Shown here: piece by piece, positions 23,414 through 36,799 of the stretch
How the letters are laid out: the number at the start of each line of letters is the position of its first letter
Position numbering within the stretch: position 1 is the stretch's first letter
Source: Lithospermum erythrorhizon
Lineage: Eukaryota > Streptophyta > Magnoliopsida > Boraginales > Boraginaceae
Length of the DNA stretch: 64,000 nt
Assembly (NCBI GenBank): GCA_019722365.1
Contig: JADFUC010001740.1
Span: 188,501-252,500, forward strand
Direction: 5' to 3'
Translations under genes and position numbers: made by a program
Notes under the pieces: model-generated
Seen by the model: only the letters and a program-made list of their open reading frames with translations
Database searches by the model: none
Told to the model about the DNA's origin: nothing

Positions 23414-25902
23414 GTAACGGCCATGAATTAAATTTCTTGCTGAGTTAAGATCGTCGACAACACAATACACCGAGTCATGCGTCGATGGATGATAACATAA
23501 AAGACTTCATTTGACATTAATAATAATAATACACTTTTGACCATCGTGGTGAACTATGACACATCACAACGTATCACCCGATAAAACATCGTGACCTTAA
23601 TAAATACAACCGTCTGATACACACATGTCTCCTGATAAAGTAAATATTAGTAGTATGGTCGTATGGCCGCCAGTATTCAGTGCAGCTAGAAAGCATAGCA
23701 AAGAGGAAAAATTTGTTGAGATCTTCTATGCCACTACACACGCTGCCTCACGATCTTTAAATCCCTGACTGTCAGCGCGGCTCTGGCTTAGCTTTCGGCG
23801 ATCGACTCACAGAAACACAGTAAAGCGTAGCCCGCCCATAGAGAATAGGGAGTAAAAATTTTGTGAAGCTTAGTGAATACAAATACCAGATATCGACCAC
23901 GTATAATCATAATTATATATAAAAACATATGTATAACATTAAAGACTACTTTCGAGAACATTTACTCTCCAAATTAACCTTAATAACCTCTTATTAATAT
24001 TACTACGGGAATTGATAAGCTTGAGCTCAGCGCATATTTTTCGCAACCATCGACATCATGCGATCAAATATCGTTCAAATAAACATCACAAACAATAAAG
24101 GTTAGTCGTGAAATGTACAACATCAAAACCTCGGTCGAGACTCTTTCCTTATGATATTTATATATACGCATGTCATTCCACTTTAAAATCAACCTGCAAA
24201 AGATACCCTTACTGACCAGTACAACGATACACAGCCACATGCAACCTGATCACATACAAGCATACGTCGTATAATGCAGCTGACTACCACGATCACCAGC
24301 CAACATCGGTCCAATGCAAACAATCTCGCTAACATCGATCACCGATAACAAAATCTCATAACATCGATATACGTACGATATAGTCACGCTAACAAACCAC
24401 ATCACTGAGTATATAACCATAGTATATATGAAAAGTTCCCATCGTGAGATTTGTACTCACCTCGAGCAAAGCTTGAACTAGAATATCTCACAGGTGGTCA
24501 CGTGTTAGAGTAAAGACTCAAACTCTATTGAAAGCAATTATATACATTATTTACTTCGATTAACAACATCCTCTTACACTTATTAAATCGATTAAAGGTC
24601 AAATGTAAACCAACAACCCGGTATAAGGATCATAGTCCAATAAAAGCGCTCGATTATTATTGATATAACATAAAATAAAGTTTTCTCCATTTTAAATCGA
24701 TTCTTATTCAACATCTCGTAATTTCAAAATAAATATCCTTAGTAATCATTTAAAACACCAAAACTAGTAAATAACTTCTAAAATTCTAACTTTTATCAAT
24801 ATTCTAATTACCAACCCAACAACTCTAGGTGGAGCGATTGAAATGCAGCGTCACAGCGGTAATAAAATAACCAAAAACTTCAACCATTTCAATTCTCTAT
24901 TTTCGTCCATAAATCCCACTTACTCAGCAAATAGCACTTTCTAATCAAATTCTAATCGATCAATGATGATTCCCCAACTAATTAATCCATTATAAACAAC
25001 CTTTAATTTAAAAATCGATTCTATTCGAAACTTGGAATAGCCTCAAATCGACAATATAACTATAATAAAGTCCCTTAACATCATAACTATATTAAAGTCA
25101 GCTAACATCGTAACTCAATTTAAAGAAATTTAGAAAAACTCGGCACAAAGTCAACTAGCAATCAATACAACTTATACTCCAAAAACTCAATCTTTAATTA
25201 AAACATCAAGTTATACTCCAAAATAGCATATTAAAGTCCGTAACATCATAACACAATTTAAAGAAATTTAGAAAAAGTCAACCTAAAATTCAGTAGCCAC
25301 GATGTCTCGTTTCAATACGAAAAATCAATTATAATCACTACAAAATCCACTTTAATTGAGCAGAGAGGATCTTACATCTGCAGATTTCAAACTTCCCGAA
25401 ACTTCAGCCAAAAGTCAACAAAGTCAAACTCTCCAAAAACTTAAGAAAAATCACAAAGCTTCAACTTTCTTACCTTGGTGTGTAGAAGATGATGAGGGGA
25501 AGATGAAAATCAACTTTTTATGTCTTGAGCCACCAAGAATTGGAAGAAATGAAAGAAATTTTTTCAAGGGGAGGGGGATTGGTGAACTCGGCCAAAGGAA
25601 GAGGGGAAGGGATGAGGATGAGTTTGGTGATAAGTATGAGGAGATAGTGGGGTTGGTGGAAGATATTTAGGATGGTGTAAGGTCCCGTTTGGTTTGCGGT
25701 TTTATTTCTCCACTTTCCGTCTTAAATACCAGTAAGAACCGATTCTAAATGAAAATTTCTAGTGACATAACCTCTGACTCATATATCTCACCCCGAATCA
25801 CCGATTGCTCGATTTTATTCCAAAAATTATTTATCTTATCTCGGGTCCCGCGCAACTGACTCACGTAACCTGATTCAATCTCTTGGCGTAGCGAGGTTAT
25901 TT
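23414..25902. mobile_element. 2.49-kb insertion, probably a solo LTR, nested in copy 1
   Basis: Copy 2 of the repeat is continuous where copy 1 is split between ATCTTTAGTAGAGTGT (left) and AGTGTTTGTAGTTGTGTGAT (right). The pentamer AGTGT borders both sides (23,409-23,413 and 25,903-25,907) and fits a 5-bp target duplication, as made by LTR retrotransposons. The insertion starts GTAACGGCC, includes no recognisable protein domain and has features of a long LTR (read on the minus strand, TTGGCCGAGTTCACC near 25,600). I call it a solo LTR by inference; the exact ends TG..CA are not clean. Confidence 0.5.
25083..25280 (+). repeat. Short direct repeat within the nested insertion
   Basis: The block TAACATCRTAACWCAATTTA followed by AAGAAATTTAGAAAAA occurs at about 25,101 and again at about 25,240, an offset near 140 bp. 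It probably arose by local duplication in the LTR. Confidence 0.6.
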
Positions 25903-27570
25903 AGTGTTTGTAGTTGTGTGATAATTGTAATCTTTGACCGATCTTGTGATTGTTGGGGAAATCGCATTGGCCAGAATTGTGGCATAAGTTTGCTATTCTT
26001 GTTTGGGGAGTAGTAAGTGAAATCAGGGGTGAGGTCTTGGGTCCACTTGTCTAGGTTGATTAGGAGTTAAAATCCTTAGCTTGGACTTGGGTCATTTAGT
26101 TGTAGTCAGGTGTTTGATAATAGTCTTGAGACAAAGTTGCTTGCGTCCCCAATCAAACAATTCTTCAAAAGGCTAGTTATCGTTGCAAATCAGAGCGTTG
26201 GAAAGTGAGATATAGAGCTAGAGGAGCAGAAGCTCGTAAAATCTTGTGTGTCGTCTCTCTTCCTTATCTCTTTTACTTCGAGTCTTTTCTTTATTACGAT
26301 TGATTATATATTTATTGTTTAACATTTGACTAATCATTATGAGATTGGGTAGTTGAGATAATTAATTAATTTATATCACGTAGTTTGTTATTTCGCTTAA
26401 TTTGATTAAAACCAAAAAGCTAGTAGGCTTAATTTAAAACCCTATTCACCTGGGTTATATTTAGGCTAACACTTATTGATGCTATAAATAGGTGACAACG
26501 TAGTAGATGAAATTGAAGCATATTCACCTGGCCTTGCAAAAATATTATTACTAGATGTCTTTGATATATTCTCTTTGTGAATCGATTATTCATGCCAGGT
26601 GACCATTTTGGCGTTGTCGAATCGATTAGTTAGTCTTGTCTTTGTTGTTTCAATCAATTGGGGAGCTATTTTGATTCGGTTGAAGTCGGCAATGTATGTC
26701 GGCAGGCGGCATAATCTTATGGCTTTTTTCTTGATTGGTTTAGGATCAATTTTTTCATCTCCTGCGGTGGAGAGCCCGTCCATTTGTCATGCGTATTCGC
26801 CATAGTTTTCATTACCCTTATACATCTTAAGTATCTCACGAGCTTTCTTGAAATTTTAGCTCAAAAGAAGAGATTTTTTAAAGCGGACGAGGAAGGTAAA
26901 GAGACTTGATTTAATGAAGTCCTGAGGTTGGAAGCAACTTTCAAGCTGGTAGAGGTCCGGCCATTATCACAGTTGCGATTGTGAAAAGAGGCGGTGGTGA
27001 ATCACTTTTCTTTTGTCAAAGAAGAAAGAATGAGAGAGAATTAGTGTGTTGCTTGCTTTTCGGCTTGATAAGGTTGTGGTTCATAGGTGATCTTTACTGC
27101 TTAATAAATAAAGTGTAAGACCCAAAACCATAAAATTAATAATATGGGTGGGGCTGATCGAAATTAATTATAAAGTGAGTTAAAATACTCTTCCCCCAAA
27201 ATTAAATCGAGGTGCAATTAAAGGGAAAAAAGAAATTCTGGAATGATAGGTAGGGCAAAAGCGATGTAGATTTATGAAATTTAAAGGAAATATATTTCAT
27301 AAAATTAAAATGGATTGAAGAGATACTATATTTTTTTTAATTATGAAAAACGCTATTCTCCGTGAAATTGCACATTGGAATAATCGGTGAAAAACTATTA
27401 AAAATAATCAAATATAACAAATTTGTTTGCGGATTGAATAATCGAAATTGAATAAATGCACCATTCGGTATTAAAATTGTTCCACCTTAGAGCTGTGTGG
27501 ATGGGGCCTTATCCGAGTTAGAGCGGAACTTCGAGGCAAATAACCGGCTCGAAATAGAATCGATTCGGAA

Positions 27571-28777
27571 TTAAACTATTACGATGGTTTTAGATTTGGA
27601 GGGACTCACTTTTGGGGATCTTGTCGAGCTTCAAAAATGAGAGAATTTTTTGGGTAAGTCCTACGACATTTATCCAGATTGGGTTTACTTCTTTTATGAG
27701 CATGTAAATTTTGGCCTTTGATAGCGATCAAGAAACACACTTTTAAGTTGGGATATAATGGTCGAACCTTGGAGTATAAAATGAGAAATTTTAAGGATGA
27801 TATGGGTTGACTTCTAATGGATTTTGTTCTTATGCGAATAAAGTGTATCGGCAGAGTGGTGGTATGTTGAATGGTCTTCCATTTAAGAATGGTTATAGGA
27901 AGAGAGGGGAGTTGACTGCGTTGTGGGTAAACTGCGTTTGTATAGGGGAGGCGCGATTTGCGAATAGTTGTGTTGTGAAATCTTTGGTTCTAGTAGGATC
28001 GAGATAGAATCCAAATAAATTTGTCAACTCCTTGACTGCAAATTCTTGATGGGAAAAAATATAAATCTTCACGATGCTTCGTAGTCTTTCGCGCCGCACG
28101 TGACGGCTCGGTGGGGAGCAATAAGGTAACCAACTGCTTTCGCATGGGATGTTAATCGCTTGGCATTATGGAGTCGTGGGGTGGTGATAACTTGTTTCCT
28201 CACGGAAACCCGTTGATAGGTAAAACCCATAGGGTGAACAAGGACTACTTCAAAACCTATCATTGTCTGCTCCTTGGCAATCCAATTTTGGTGGAAATGG
28301 GAAGCAAAGTTGGCTAATCAAGAGGATAGACAAGCCATACTTAAGATGATTGGTAGGAAATGGTTTCGAGAGGTTGATGACTTAGAGGATTCGGTATTTT
28401 CGGATGACTCGGATGAGGAAGAGGAGAATGATGACGACGATGATGATGAGGATGGTGATGATGATGAAGGGGAAGATGATGATGATGGCCGGGAGTGGAG
28501 ATGTGCTATGGACAATGCCGCTCATTGAGGCAGCGAAGCAAAATCTTCAACGAGCATGAGGAGATGTTGAATGAGTTTGAGCGGAGACAAAAGGTAATTG
28601 AAGACAAACGAAGCTCAACTTATTAGGGGCAAGCTACTACCATCCAAAGGACAACAAGAAAATAAAAAATATGTCAAAGTTGATGAAGTTCCTCTATTGT
28701 TTAAATTGATGCAATGAGAAGAAAGCGCATAAAATTCTTGGAGCACTCCGGCGGTGAGGATGAGGTTGAGGCTACTC
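27571..28777. other. Retroelement-like DNA with one acidic low-complexity open frame
   Basis: Between the end of repeat copy 1 and the next LTR-like start I recognise no domain. An open frame at 28,274-28,528 (+, 84 residues) begins MAIQFWWKWEAKLANQED and continues into a long Asp/Glu run coded by GAT/GAG-type repeats (about 28,400-28,490). It has no family match I can name and could be a fragment of a retroelement internal region. Confidence 0.35.
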
Positions 28778-29790
28778 TTGTTGGAAATCAATGAAATTGA
28801 TTCCATTTATTATGCCCGTTGCGACAATTGTGCTGTCAATTCATTTACCGGTTGGGTTAAATATGATTATCGAACTTAATTATTCGACTTAGTAATTTAT
28901 ATTACTAGTATGGAATTCATGATAATTTAAGGGGTTATGGCTGATTGCTAGATCTTACTCATTAGCTCGTTATAATAGTAATTGGTCAATTATTATTATT
29001 ATACAAGCTTACTATTATCGGCGCAGAAATTTTTGTAGCATCTGATTGGCGTTGAGTTATATTTCATGTATGAAATTAAAGCTGTATAATTGAGAAATGT
29101 ATTTCTGATTACAAGGATTCTACATTTTATGCTTAAGAATATCGATTGAACAAATAGAATCAATTAAATAGTTATTTAATTGGTTAGAATAATTTAGTAT
29201 TTATCAATAACTTGAAAGATTATTGATATTATTTCGTTACTATTTAATTAAGCTAATTAAATGGTTCAACTCATTAGCAACTAAATTTAGTGTCTTAGCA
29301 GGCTAATAGAGTTAGCAGTTAAGCTAATACTTAAGCGGGTTCCTTCAAATTGATTTTGTTTTAACTGGCCACTATATAAGTTTAAAGGTTTTCATGATAT
29401 AAGAAGAATAATATTTTTTTCATAAAAAAAAACCTAATAGCCGCCCCGCTTTGGCCGATTTCTCGAGAATTTTTCTTGGGGTTTTGGTTTTGTTGGCCTT
29501 GTTTACTAGCATAAATCGGTTCTTGATTCAACCTCGTGGTGATCGGTAGAATGTCATCACGATTGATATTACAACCAAGGGAGATAGAAGGGGAAGTCAA
29601 ATTCCGTTGTGAATTTGAAGCGTCAATAATTTTGGTGGAAATTTACTCCATTTGCATTATAAGTACTCTGTCATTCACATGTGTAATTATGTATGTTTGA
29701 ATAATATAATGCTTGACTTTTTAAGATCCTGAATACATGGATTTGTATTTATACCATATATCCATAGAGTTTTCCGTCGACTCTTGGCAT
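28778..29790 (+). repeat. Putative LTR (copia-like), incomplete
   Basis: The sequence TTGTTGGAAATCAATGAAAT begins at about 28,778, a common copia LTR start. A TATA-like box (CACTATATAAG) lies at 29,371-29,381 and is followed by a short leader with CATAAAAAAAAACC and a C-rich patch (GCCGCCCCGC). No primer-binding site or second LTR was found, so it may be solo. Weakly supported. Confidence 0.3.
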
Positions 29791-32435
29791 CCGGCTCCTA
29801 CTTTTTTCGGGTATTGGCATTGATGACTACATAATTGGAGATGATGATGCTGATGTCATGGGATAATTCTTGGGAAGAGGCGGTTCGAAGATAAATTGAA
29901 GGACTTTGATGGCTTTGACCTTATGTTTTATCGTGTCTTTGATCTATCTTATTGATCGTATGTTAGACTTTTGTTATAACCACTTTTGTGATGATCCCAA
30001 AGGGGGAGTGTTTTCTTGACTTATGCTTTGTTATGTTATGACTTGTGTTAGCCTATGACAACTTAGCAGGGAGGGGGGATTGAATAAGGTTTAAGGGGGT
30101 CATTCCCAATGAATTTTTAAAACAAGAAAGTTCGTATAAATTTTACGAGGGAAATACTACTTTACTTGATTGTAAAACAAATCACGGAATAGGCTAAATA
30201 ATATTAGCTTGCCTTTTTAAACAATATTTGATTTGATAGATGAACCCGCAATTCAAATGCAAATCAAAATAAACAATATAAATTTAATCGTGCGAAATAA
30301 ACAATTAAGTTCAATTGATCAAATCTATTACGGAGATATAGAAAACACAAATGTAATTAACCTTTACGTTTTAAACCATTATATGCACGTGTACACAATT
30401 AATATCACATTCAAGCATATAATGGAATCCTAGCAATTCTAGCATATAGATAATATAAACAATAAGTAAAGAGTAGGGAAAGAAGATGCAAACTCGACAC
30501 GGTATTTTTCAGGGGTTGCTAATCTACGTTCCGATACGATCTTTCCGCGCCCAGACTTTCTCTAAATCCACTGAGTCGGTGCTTCAAAGTTGGTGAAGTC
30601 GAACCCAGCGTCACGATCACTTGTATGTCAGCGCAAGGAGCGAGTGCTGTCAGCTGCGAGTTTGACTCCTAACTCCTGGGTAGGAACCCAGAGTCGCAAC
30701 CTAGGATTTCAATTCTTAGTAAACCACTAAGAACCCAAGAAATCTCCTAAGATTTCAGCAATCAAGTCGGAGTTGCAACTCCGCTCTCACCGAGGAAGCA
30801 ACTACATGTCTTTATTGGCGAGCCTTTAGCCTGGCCTTCACAATCTCCCGATTCAGCTTGAGTAAGCCTCATGACACCTCGGACCCTTAAGCCTCTAGTA
30901 TGAAAGTGAAATCCCTAACTTAATGGGATATCACTTTATAGAATAGAGATTAGGTTTATCCCGATAAAATGCTCCTCATTGAGCTCTGATAGGATTATAA
31001 ATATTTAGCCTGACTTCTGACTCCTTATTTGAGTAGATAATAAATTGAATCTTGTATGAACTTCTTATTGAGTAGATATGATATTAAAACTTTTTTTTGA
31101 ATCTCCTTCGAATATGAATGATCTTGGAGATGATGAATTTTCCTGTTAAGCAATTTATCAAATACTTTGAGTGCTCTTTCTTTAGTCTTTAATCTTTTTG
31201 AAAATTATGAATAAAACCCAACTAAAATTCTTTTCAATAATCTAATTGAAGCACAATCTATAGAGAGTTTTAATGTTTTAAAATGAGAGATTTTGTTCTT
31301 AGATTTTTATAAAAATATTGTGCAAAGGCTTGGGAATCAATAGGATTGAATAGATTGTTAAAATGGAGTTCAAATAGGTAAGCGGCTGTTTTAGAGCTGA
31401 TTGAGGACCTCCAAATTGAGAGATAAACTTCAAAGGAATTACTTAGGTAGATACCAGGCAGTCAAAAACCGATCCATTGAGAACTTCATCGAGACCTTTA
31501 TCGAGGAAGCGCGTAGTCACGATGGACGAACTTTAAAAATGATTCACCGCTTCGTTATAACTCCGATTTTGACGATTCAAAATGCGTTGTAAAGCTCTTT
31601 TCAAACCCTTTAAGACAATGTGATCAAACTTGAGAATTTCTTATTTTGACAAATATCATTTTAAGAAATAAATATTTTGATAAACGTTTTGTCAAAAATA
31701 CTCTCATTTAAAAGCTTCAATCAAATCAAAGAAGAAAAGCGAAGTAAAGATTCAAGCCATGACTTTTACCTATGTTTCGGTTTTCTTTCAATTTCGTACT
31801 TCGTCTTGATTAACTTTTTAACTTCTTGAACTACATTCTTAGTTCTTTCATGGCCAGGTGAATGATCGACTCTTCGTCTTGGCGTCGTTCTTTTTCAAGC
31901 TTCTTGAGTCCTCGATGACTAGTGGATGGTTAATCCTTCATCATCATCCACCTGAGTTGACCTTTAAAAGCTCATCGATGATAAAGCATCTTTAAGCGCA
32001 TGACATTTCTTCATTGTCTTTAGTGCCTTGATCTTTGTGCTTTACTTGATATGACTATCGACTTTATGTCAGAGAGCGCCTTTCAACATGTTTATGAGAT
32101 AAAACACTTAGCGCACATGTTAGATAGTAAATCGATATTTAAGTCATCATTAAAATAAAGGTGTATGTAAGTTTGTTGACCCGGCAACTTATGCGTTGTT
32201 ATGTTTTCGGATGTTATATTAGTTGTTTAACAGCCTTTATCTTGTGTTGTTTATGTCGTATTTGTTATCTATTGTTTCTTGATATTGTGTTGGAATGTTG
32301 TTTTACGATAAACATAGTTTTGTTGGGTAAACAACTTTGGGAATCTTATGTTGAGGGAAACTATGCTTTTGTTTATATCCTCCAACTTTTCGCTTGGCGT
32401 AAGTAAATTTATCATCTTCAAAAAGTTGAAGTTTG
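29791..32435 (+). repeat. Retroelement 3' region with polypurine tract and possible long LTR
   Basis: At 29,999-30,009 the tract AAAGGGGGAG is followed directly by TGTTTTCTTGAC, the normal join of a polypurine tract and a 3' LTR. Further in is GCAGGGAGGGGGGATTGAAT (about 30,066-30,085), a phrase seen in long copia LTRs. The remainder to 32,435 has no coding sequence I recognise; open frames at 31,401-31,592 and 32,161-32,406 have no domains. The right end of this LTR could not be placed. Confidence 0.35.
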
Positions 32436-34915
32436 TTGAATAATGAAGTTTGATTCAATTCTTTTTTTGAAGATAACAAATTGCTTAAGCAGACTAATTC
32501 CGGCTTTAGTGAACTTGGGCCCCGGTTTCATCGTTGAGAGTTCGGAGTGCTTTTAAGTGTTGATGTCCGGGATGTTAGAGTGGAGCTCAAGATGAGGTCA
32601 GCAATGCGAGCTATCACGAGGGGCTTGTGGACTTATATATTTGTTATAGGCGTTTGTCACGGAAGCTCTACTACTTTAGGTTATGTCGTTTTTCGTATGA
32701 GAGTTATAAATTTTCTTCAGCAATTTTGACTTGTTTAAAATTGATAGTCTGTAATTCTACTCTATAAGTATGGATTGATTCGTAGTCGAGGCTCGTATAA
32801 ATGGCCAGGTGTGTTGTTCGTTTGAAAGTGGCATGAAGCGATCTTTATTTTAGAGAATGAAGTCGCGTACGTGACCCGTCGAGAGGGGGCTGCTGCCGAT
32901 GAGGTCACCGACGTTGATTCTTTCATTGAGCCGGCCGAGGACCCGCTTTGGGGCCCGGGGACCTACCGATAAGGTCGCCTTACGATTCTTTTAAGCCGAG
33001 ACCCCTTCGGGGCCTTCTGTCTCGATGAGGTCTGTCTGTAATCAAATCTAGCGTTATCGATTACCGCCGAGAGCTCGTGAGACCACAGCCCGATCTCGAT
33101 GGGTTCAAAGCGAGCCAAATCTGAGCTATTTTTTAGAATACTATTTAAGCGAAATCCACATTTTTATACACTTTGAACATTGATCTTTTCTTGAAAACTC
33201 AAAAAGGAAGAAACTAAAAAGCTCTACATTACTTAATCTTGATTATCTTTTAGTAAGAGTGTTTCCATAGTTATGTGATAATTGTAATCTTTATTATTCA
33301 ATCTTTGTATGATTGTTGGGGAAAATCCTTATGTGGTGTAGCGTAGGGTTCTTATTCTTGTTTAGATAGTAGAGTGAAATCGTAGAGGTGAGATCTTGGG
33401 TCCACTCGTCTAGGTTGAGTTAAGGGTTGAAATCACTTGGCTTAGTTTTAAGTCACTTATTAGTTGTAGTCTAGGTGTTTGATAATAGTGTGAGGATTTA
33501 ACTGCGTGTAATCAAGCGATTCTTGAGAACTAGTTATCGTTGCAAATCCCGACTTTGGGAAAGAGGCAGAAATTACGGCTGGCTGAGGCAGCTCGTAAAT
33601 CAGTAATATCGTCCTCTTTGTATTTGCTTTTTACTTCAGATGCTTTTCTTTTTATTTCGTTTTGAGAGATTTATATATAATTTATTGTTTAACATTTGAT
33701 AATCATTCTCGGTAGGTAGTTGATTAATTGGATTAATTTATATCACGTAGTTTGTTATTTACGCTTAATTTTGCAATACAAAATCAGAAAAGCTAGTAGC
33801 TTAATTCCCATTAGCCCATAAAAGCCTGGGTTATATTTAGGCTATGACTTTATTAATCTTATAAATAGGTGAAAGCGTAGTAGATGTAATTCAAACATAT
33901 TCACACAGTCTTTGCCTGAAATAATATTACGGGATATGCTTTGATATATTCTACACTTGATGAATCGATTATTAAATGGTGACGTTTGGCGTTGTCGAAT
34001 CGGTGGTTAGTCTGTCTTTGTTGCTTCCCGTCAATTGGGAGCTATTTTGATTCAGTTAGTAGAGGCAATGATGTCGACGAGCGGCATAATCTTACGGCTT
34101 TCTTGATTGGTTTAGGTTCAATTTTTCATCTCCTACGGTGGAGAGCCCGTCAGATTTGTCATGCGTATTATTCGCCATAGTTTTCGTTACTTATCTATCT
34201 TAAGTATCTCACGAGCTTTCTTGAAATTTTAGCTCAAAGAAGAGATTTTAAAAGCGGACGAGGAAGAGTAAAGACTTGATTTAATGAAGTCACAGGTTGG
34301 AAACAACTTTCAAGCCCATTCAGTCCGGCAGAGTATCTGAGTTGGGTATGAAAAGAGACGGTGGTGAATCGACTTTCTAGCTGTCAAAAAAGAAAGAAAT
34401 GAGAGAGAGAAGTAGTGTGTTGCTAACTTTCCGACTTGATAGGGATTTGGTTCATAGGTAGTACTTACTCTTGTAAGTAGGTGTAAGACCAAACCCACCT
34501 TAAAATTAATATGTTGTTAGGGGCAATCGAAGTGAATTATAAAGTGAGTTAAATATATTTAAAAAATTCGTCGGTACGATTAAGGAAAAATTCTAGATGA
34601 TGGTAGAACCCAAGCGATGTAGATTTATAAAATTTAAAAGGAAATATATTTCATAAAATTAAAATGGATTGAAGAGATACTATATTTTTTTTAATTATAT
34701 GAAAAAATATTCTCTCAGAGTGAAGTACATTTAAAAATAATCAAATATAACAAATTTGTTTACGGATTGAATAATCGAATTGAATAATGCACCTCGGTCA
34801 GTGTCATGTTCAGATAGATTTGTTCGTAAAGTGGGTTATCAGGAGTTCGACCGGAACTCGAGCCCCAGTAACTACTCGAGATTAGAATCGTTTAGATTCG
34901 GTTTTTGGAATTGAA
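32436..34915 (+). mobile_element. LTR-retrotransposon segment, copy 2 (uninterrupted)
   Basis: Same landmarks and order as copy 1 at 22,636-27,570, without the 2.5-kb insertion. The primer-site-like block TTTGGCGTTGTCGAATCG is at 33,984-34,001. The leader after it matches copy 1 closely, including TATATTTTTTTTAATTAT (near 34,681), then diverges after about 34,915. Small deletions separate the two copies throughout. No coding domain was found. Confidence 0.6.
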
Positions 34916-36219
34916 TTAGGTCTACTCGAGGTAACAACTTGGCTCATTTTTCAAATTAAATATTATTATTTCTTTATATAAAACAAAAGTCGATTAGTCG
35001 TTTAGAATTCGATTTTGTGTCCTTTGGTGAGTTTAGAGTCGGTGCTTGGGTCGTTTAGTATTCGGGTGTCGGTTTTAAATGCGGACCCAGTCGAGTACCA
35101 CGTCAAATTTTTCCTATTTCGAGTCGATTCGGATCGAAGTTCGGACAATCGCTAACGTAGGTTCGAATCGGCTTGGTTTGAATTGGTCGGTCGGAGGTAT
35201 AGCCGAGCACACGGGAACCGACTCGACTCGATATGACTCTATCCGCTAGAGAATATATCGTCGTTTGCCGCGTGCTTCGTATTGTGATGGAGATAATTAT
35301 TATTTTAAATATGTTTCATCTTAATTTATCCTAGATTCCGCATAAAATTTGAAAATATCCAAACAATATTGTAAAATATTTACGTGGAGTATATTAATTT
35401 TATTGTATGTTTACCGCTTCCTTAATTACTTCGATTCAAACATATTGTACTAAATTTCTAAATAGCCATCGAAGTCGATTTCCTTTGTGAGACCGTCTCG
35501 ATAGGAGGTAATTCCATCTCAAATATTTAAATGCTTGTTATTTAACTCCATAAAATCAAATATCCTAAAAGCAAATATTTTGCACTCTGATAGGAGATAT
35601 TTTCAAAAAAGTATTATCTGTAGCATCGTTTTCTCTTCATAAATATAATAGAATTTAACATATTGTTTAATTATCTTTTTAATATAAGAAAGAGATAAAA
35701 TTGGAATTCTTTTATGTCCCGAATCAATCGAACCTAGTCTCTATTTATAAATCTTTTCGAAAAAATAAAAAAATATTGAATTGCAAAAAAAAAAAAATTC
35801 TATGAAATAATATATAAAAATATCAATTAAATTGAGGGATAAATCGAAAAATAAAAAAGTAATCGTCGGCTTTGAATTGACCGTAGCACTAATTTGGCAT
35901 ACGAATGCGTGTGGGGATTACCGAACAAAAATTTGTAAAGTCCCTGCCATCCACGACGTGTCAAGTTCCGATTGGCCAAATGTTTTTTTTTTAGAATAAT
36001 TGGAGAATTATTGAATAATTCTTTACAAAATGGAAAGAAAGATTACCCCTCAAATACTCTCTATTGGAGCCAAATATCTCCTCAATTACTCCCCATTGAA
36101 GTTGAGTGCAGAATCACGATGATGATCCACATTCATGAGTATGTAAAATCACATGCTATAAAGCACGCAGCTCCAAATAATGTCAAAAGGTGTAAAATTA
36201 TAATTTAGCCTATTTGTAA
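34916..36219. other. Intergenic DNA, no supported gene
   Basis: 34,930-35,280 is enriched in TCGAnTCGG-type words (GAGTCGATTCGGATCGAAG and similar), like hAT subterminal repeats, but no ends were found. The rest is AT-rich. An open frame at 35,972-36,208 (+) has no domain. Confidence 0.4.
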
Positions 36220-36799
36220 AGACTATTCTGATGCTAAATTTATTCAGCCTTTAAGCTTTTTTTGATTTTCAGCGATTCAGCATCATCTTATCTCTGCTAC
36301 CACGTAATAATAATTCAATACCCAGTCAAATTTTACACCTTTACAATGATTTTGTTTAATAAAATACAACGCTTACCGCCTTTTTTATCCTAATATTCTT
36401 ATTTACTTATATTTTATATTTTTTGATTAAATAATTATAAAAATTATCATTTTATAATTAAATAAGAATAGTGCTACGTAAATAAATTATTTTGATTTTT
36501 AAAAACAAAATTATATAAATATTTATTTAAATAATTTTTTAATCTCATATTTTTAATTAATTTTTTATAAAATAATAAGCCAGAAATTGAAAATAATAAG
36601 CTATTAAAAGCAAAGAAATTCTGAAATAGTGAAATGTAGTCACGATAAGCAAATCACGATGCAATTGTGAAATACAAATAACCACGATGCGATATAATGC
36701 GATCAGCGCTCTGATCAAAGTCTTAAGACCGCATGTAAGACTCTTAAAATATTTAATCACGAAACATTTCAAACTTTTTGCCCGTATGTACTTGACTAA

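Larger units (their letters stand above)
22636..27570 (+). mobile_element. LTR-retrotransposon segment, copy 1 (interrupted)
   Basis: About 2.4 kb (after subtracting a nested insertion) that repeats at 32,436-34,915 in the same orientation. Shared landmarks in order: TTTCATCGTTGAGA; CTCTACTACTTTAGGTTATGTC; paired GTCGAGG/GATGAGGTC words rich in CCCGTCGAG; TTATACACTTTGAACATT; TGTGATAATTGTAATCTTT; GATTGTTGGGGAAA; a run near TTGGCGTTGTCGAATCG at 26,606-26,622; then a leader that ends after AAATTTGTTTGCGGATTGAA. The TTGGCG..TCG block sits where a primer-binding site would be, so the part before it would be an LTR and the part after it an untranslated leader. No gag or pol could be recognised in it. 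Confidence 0.6.
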
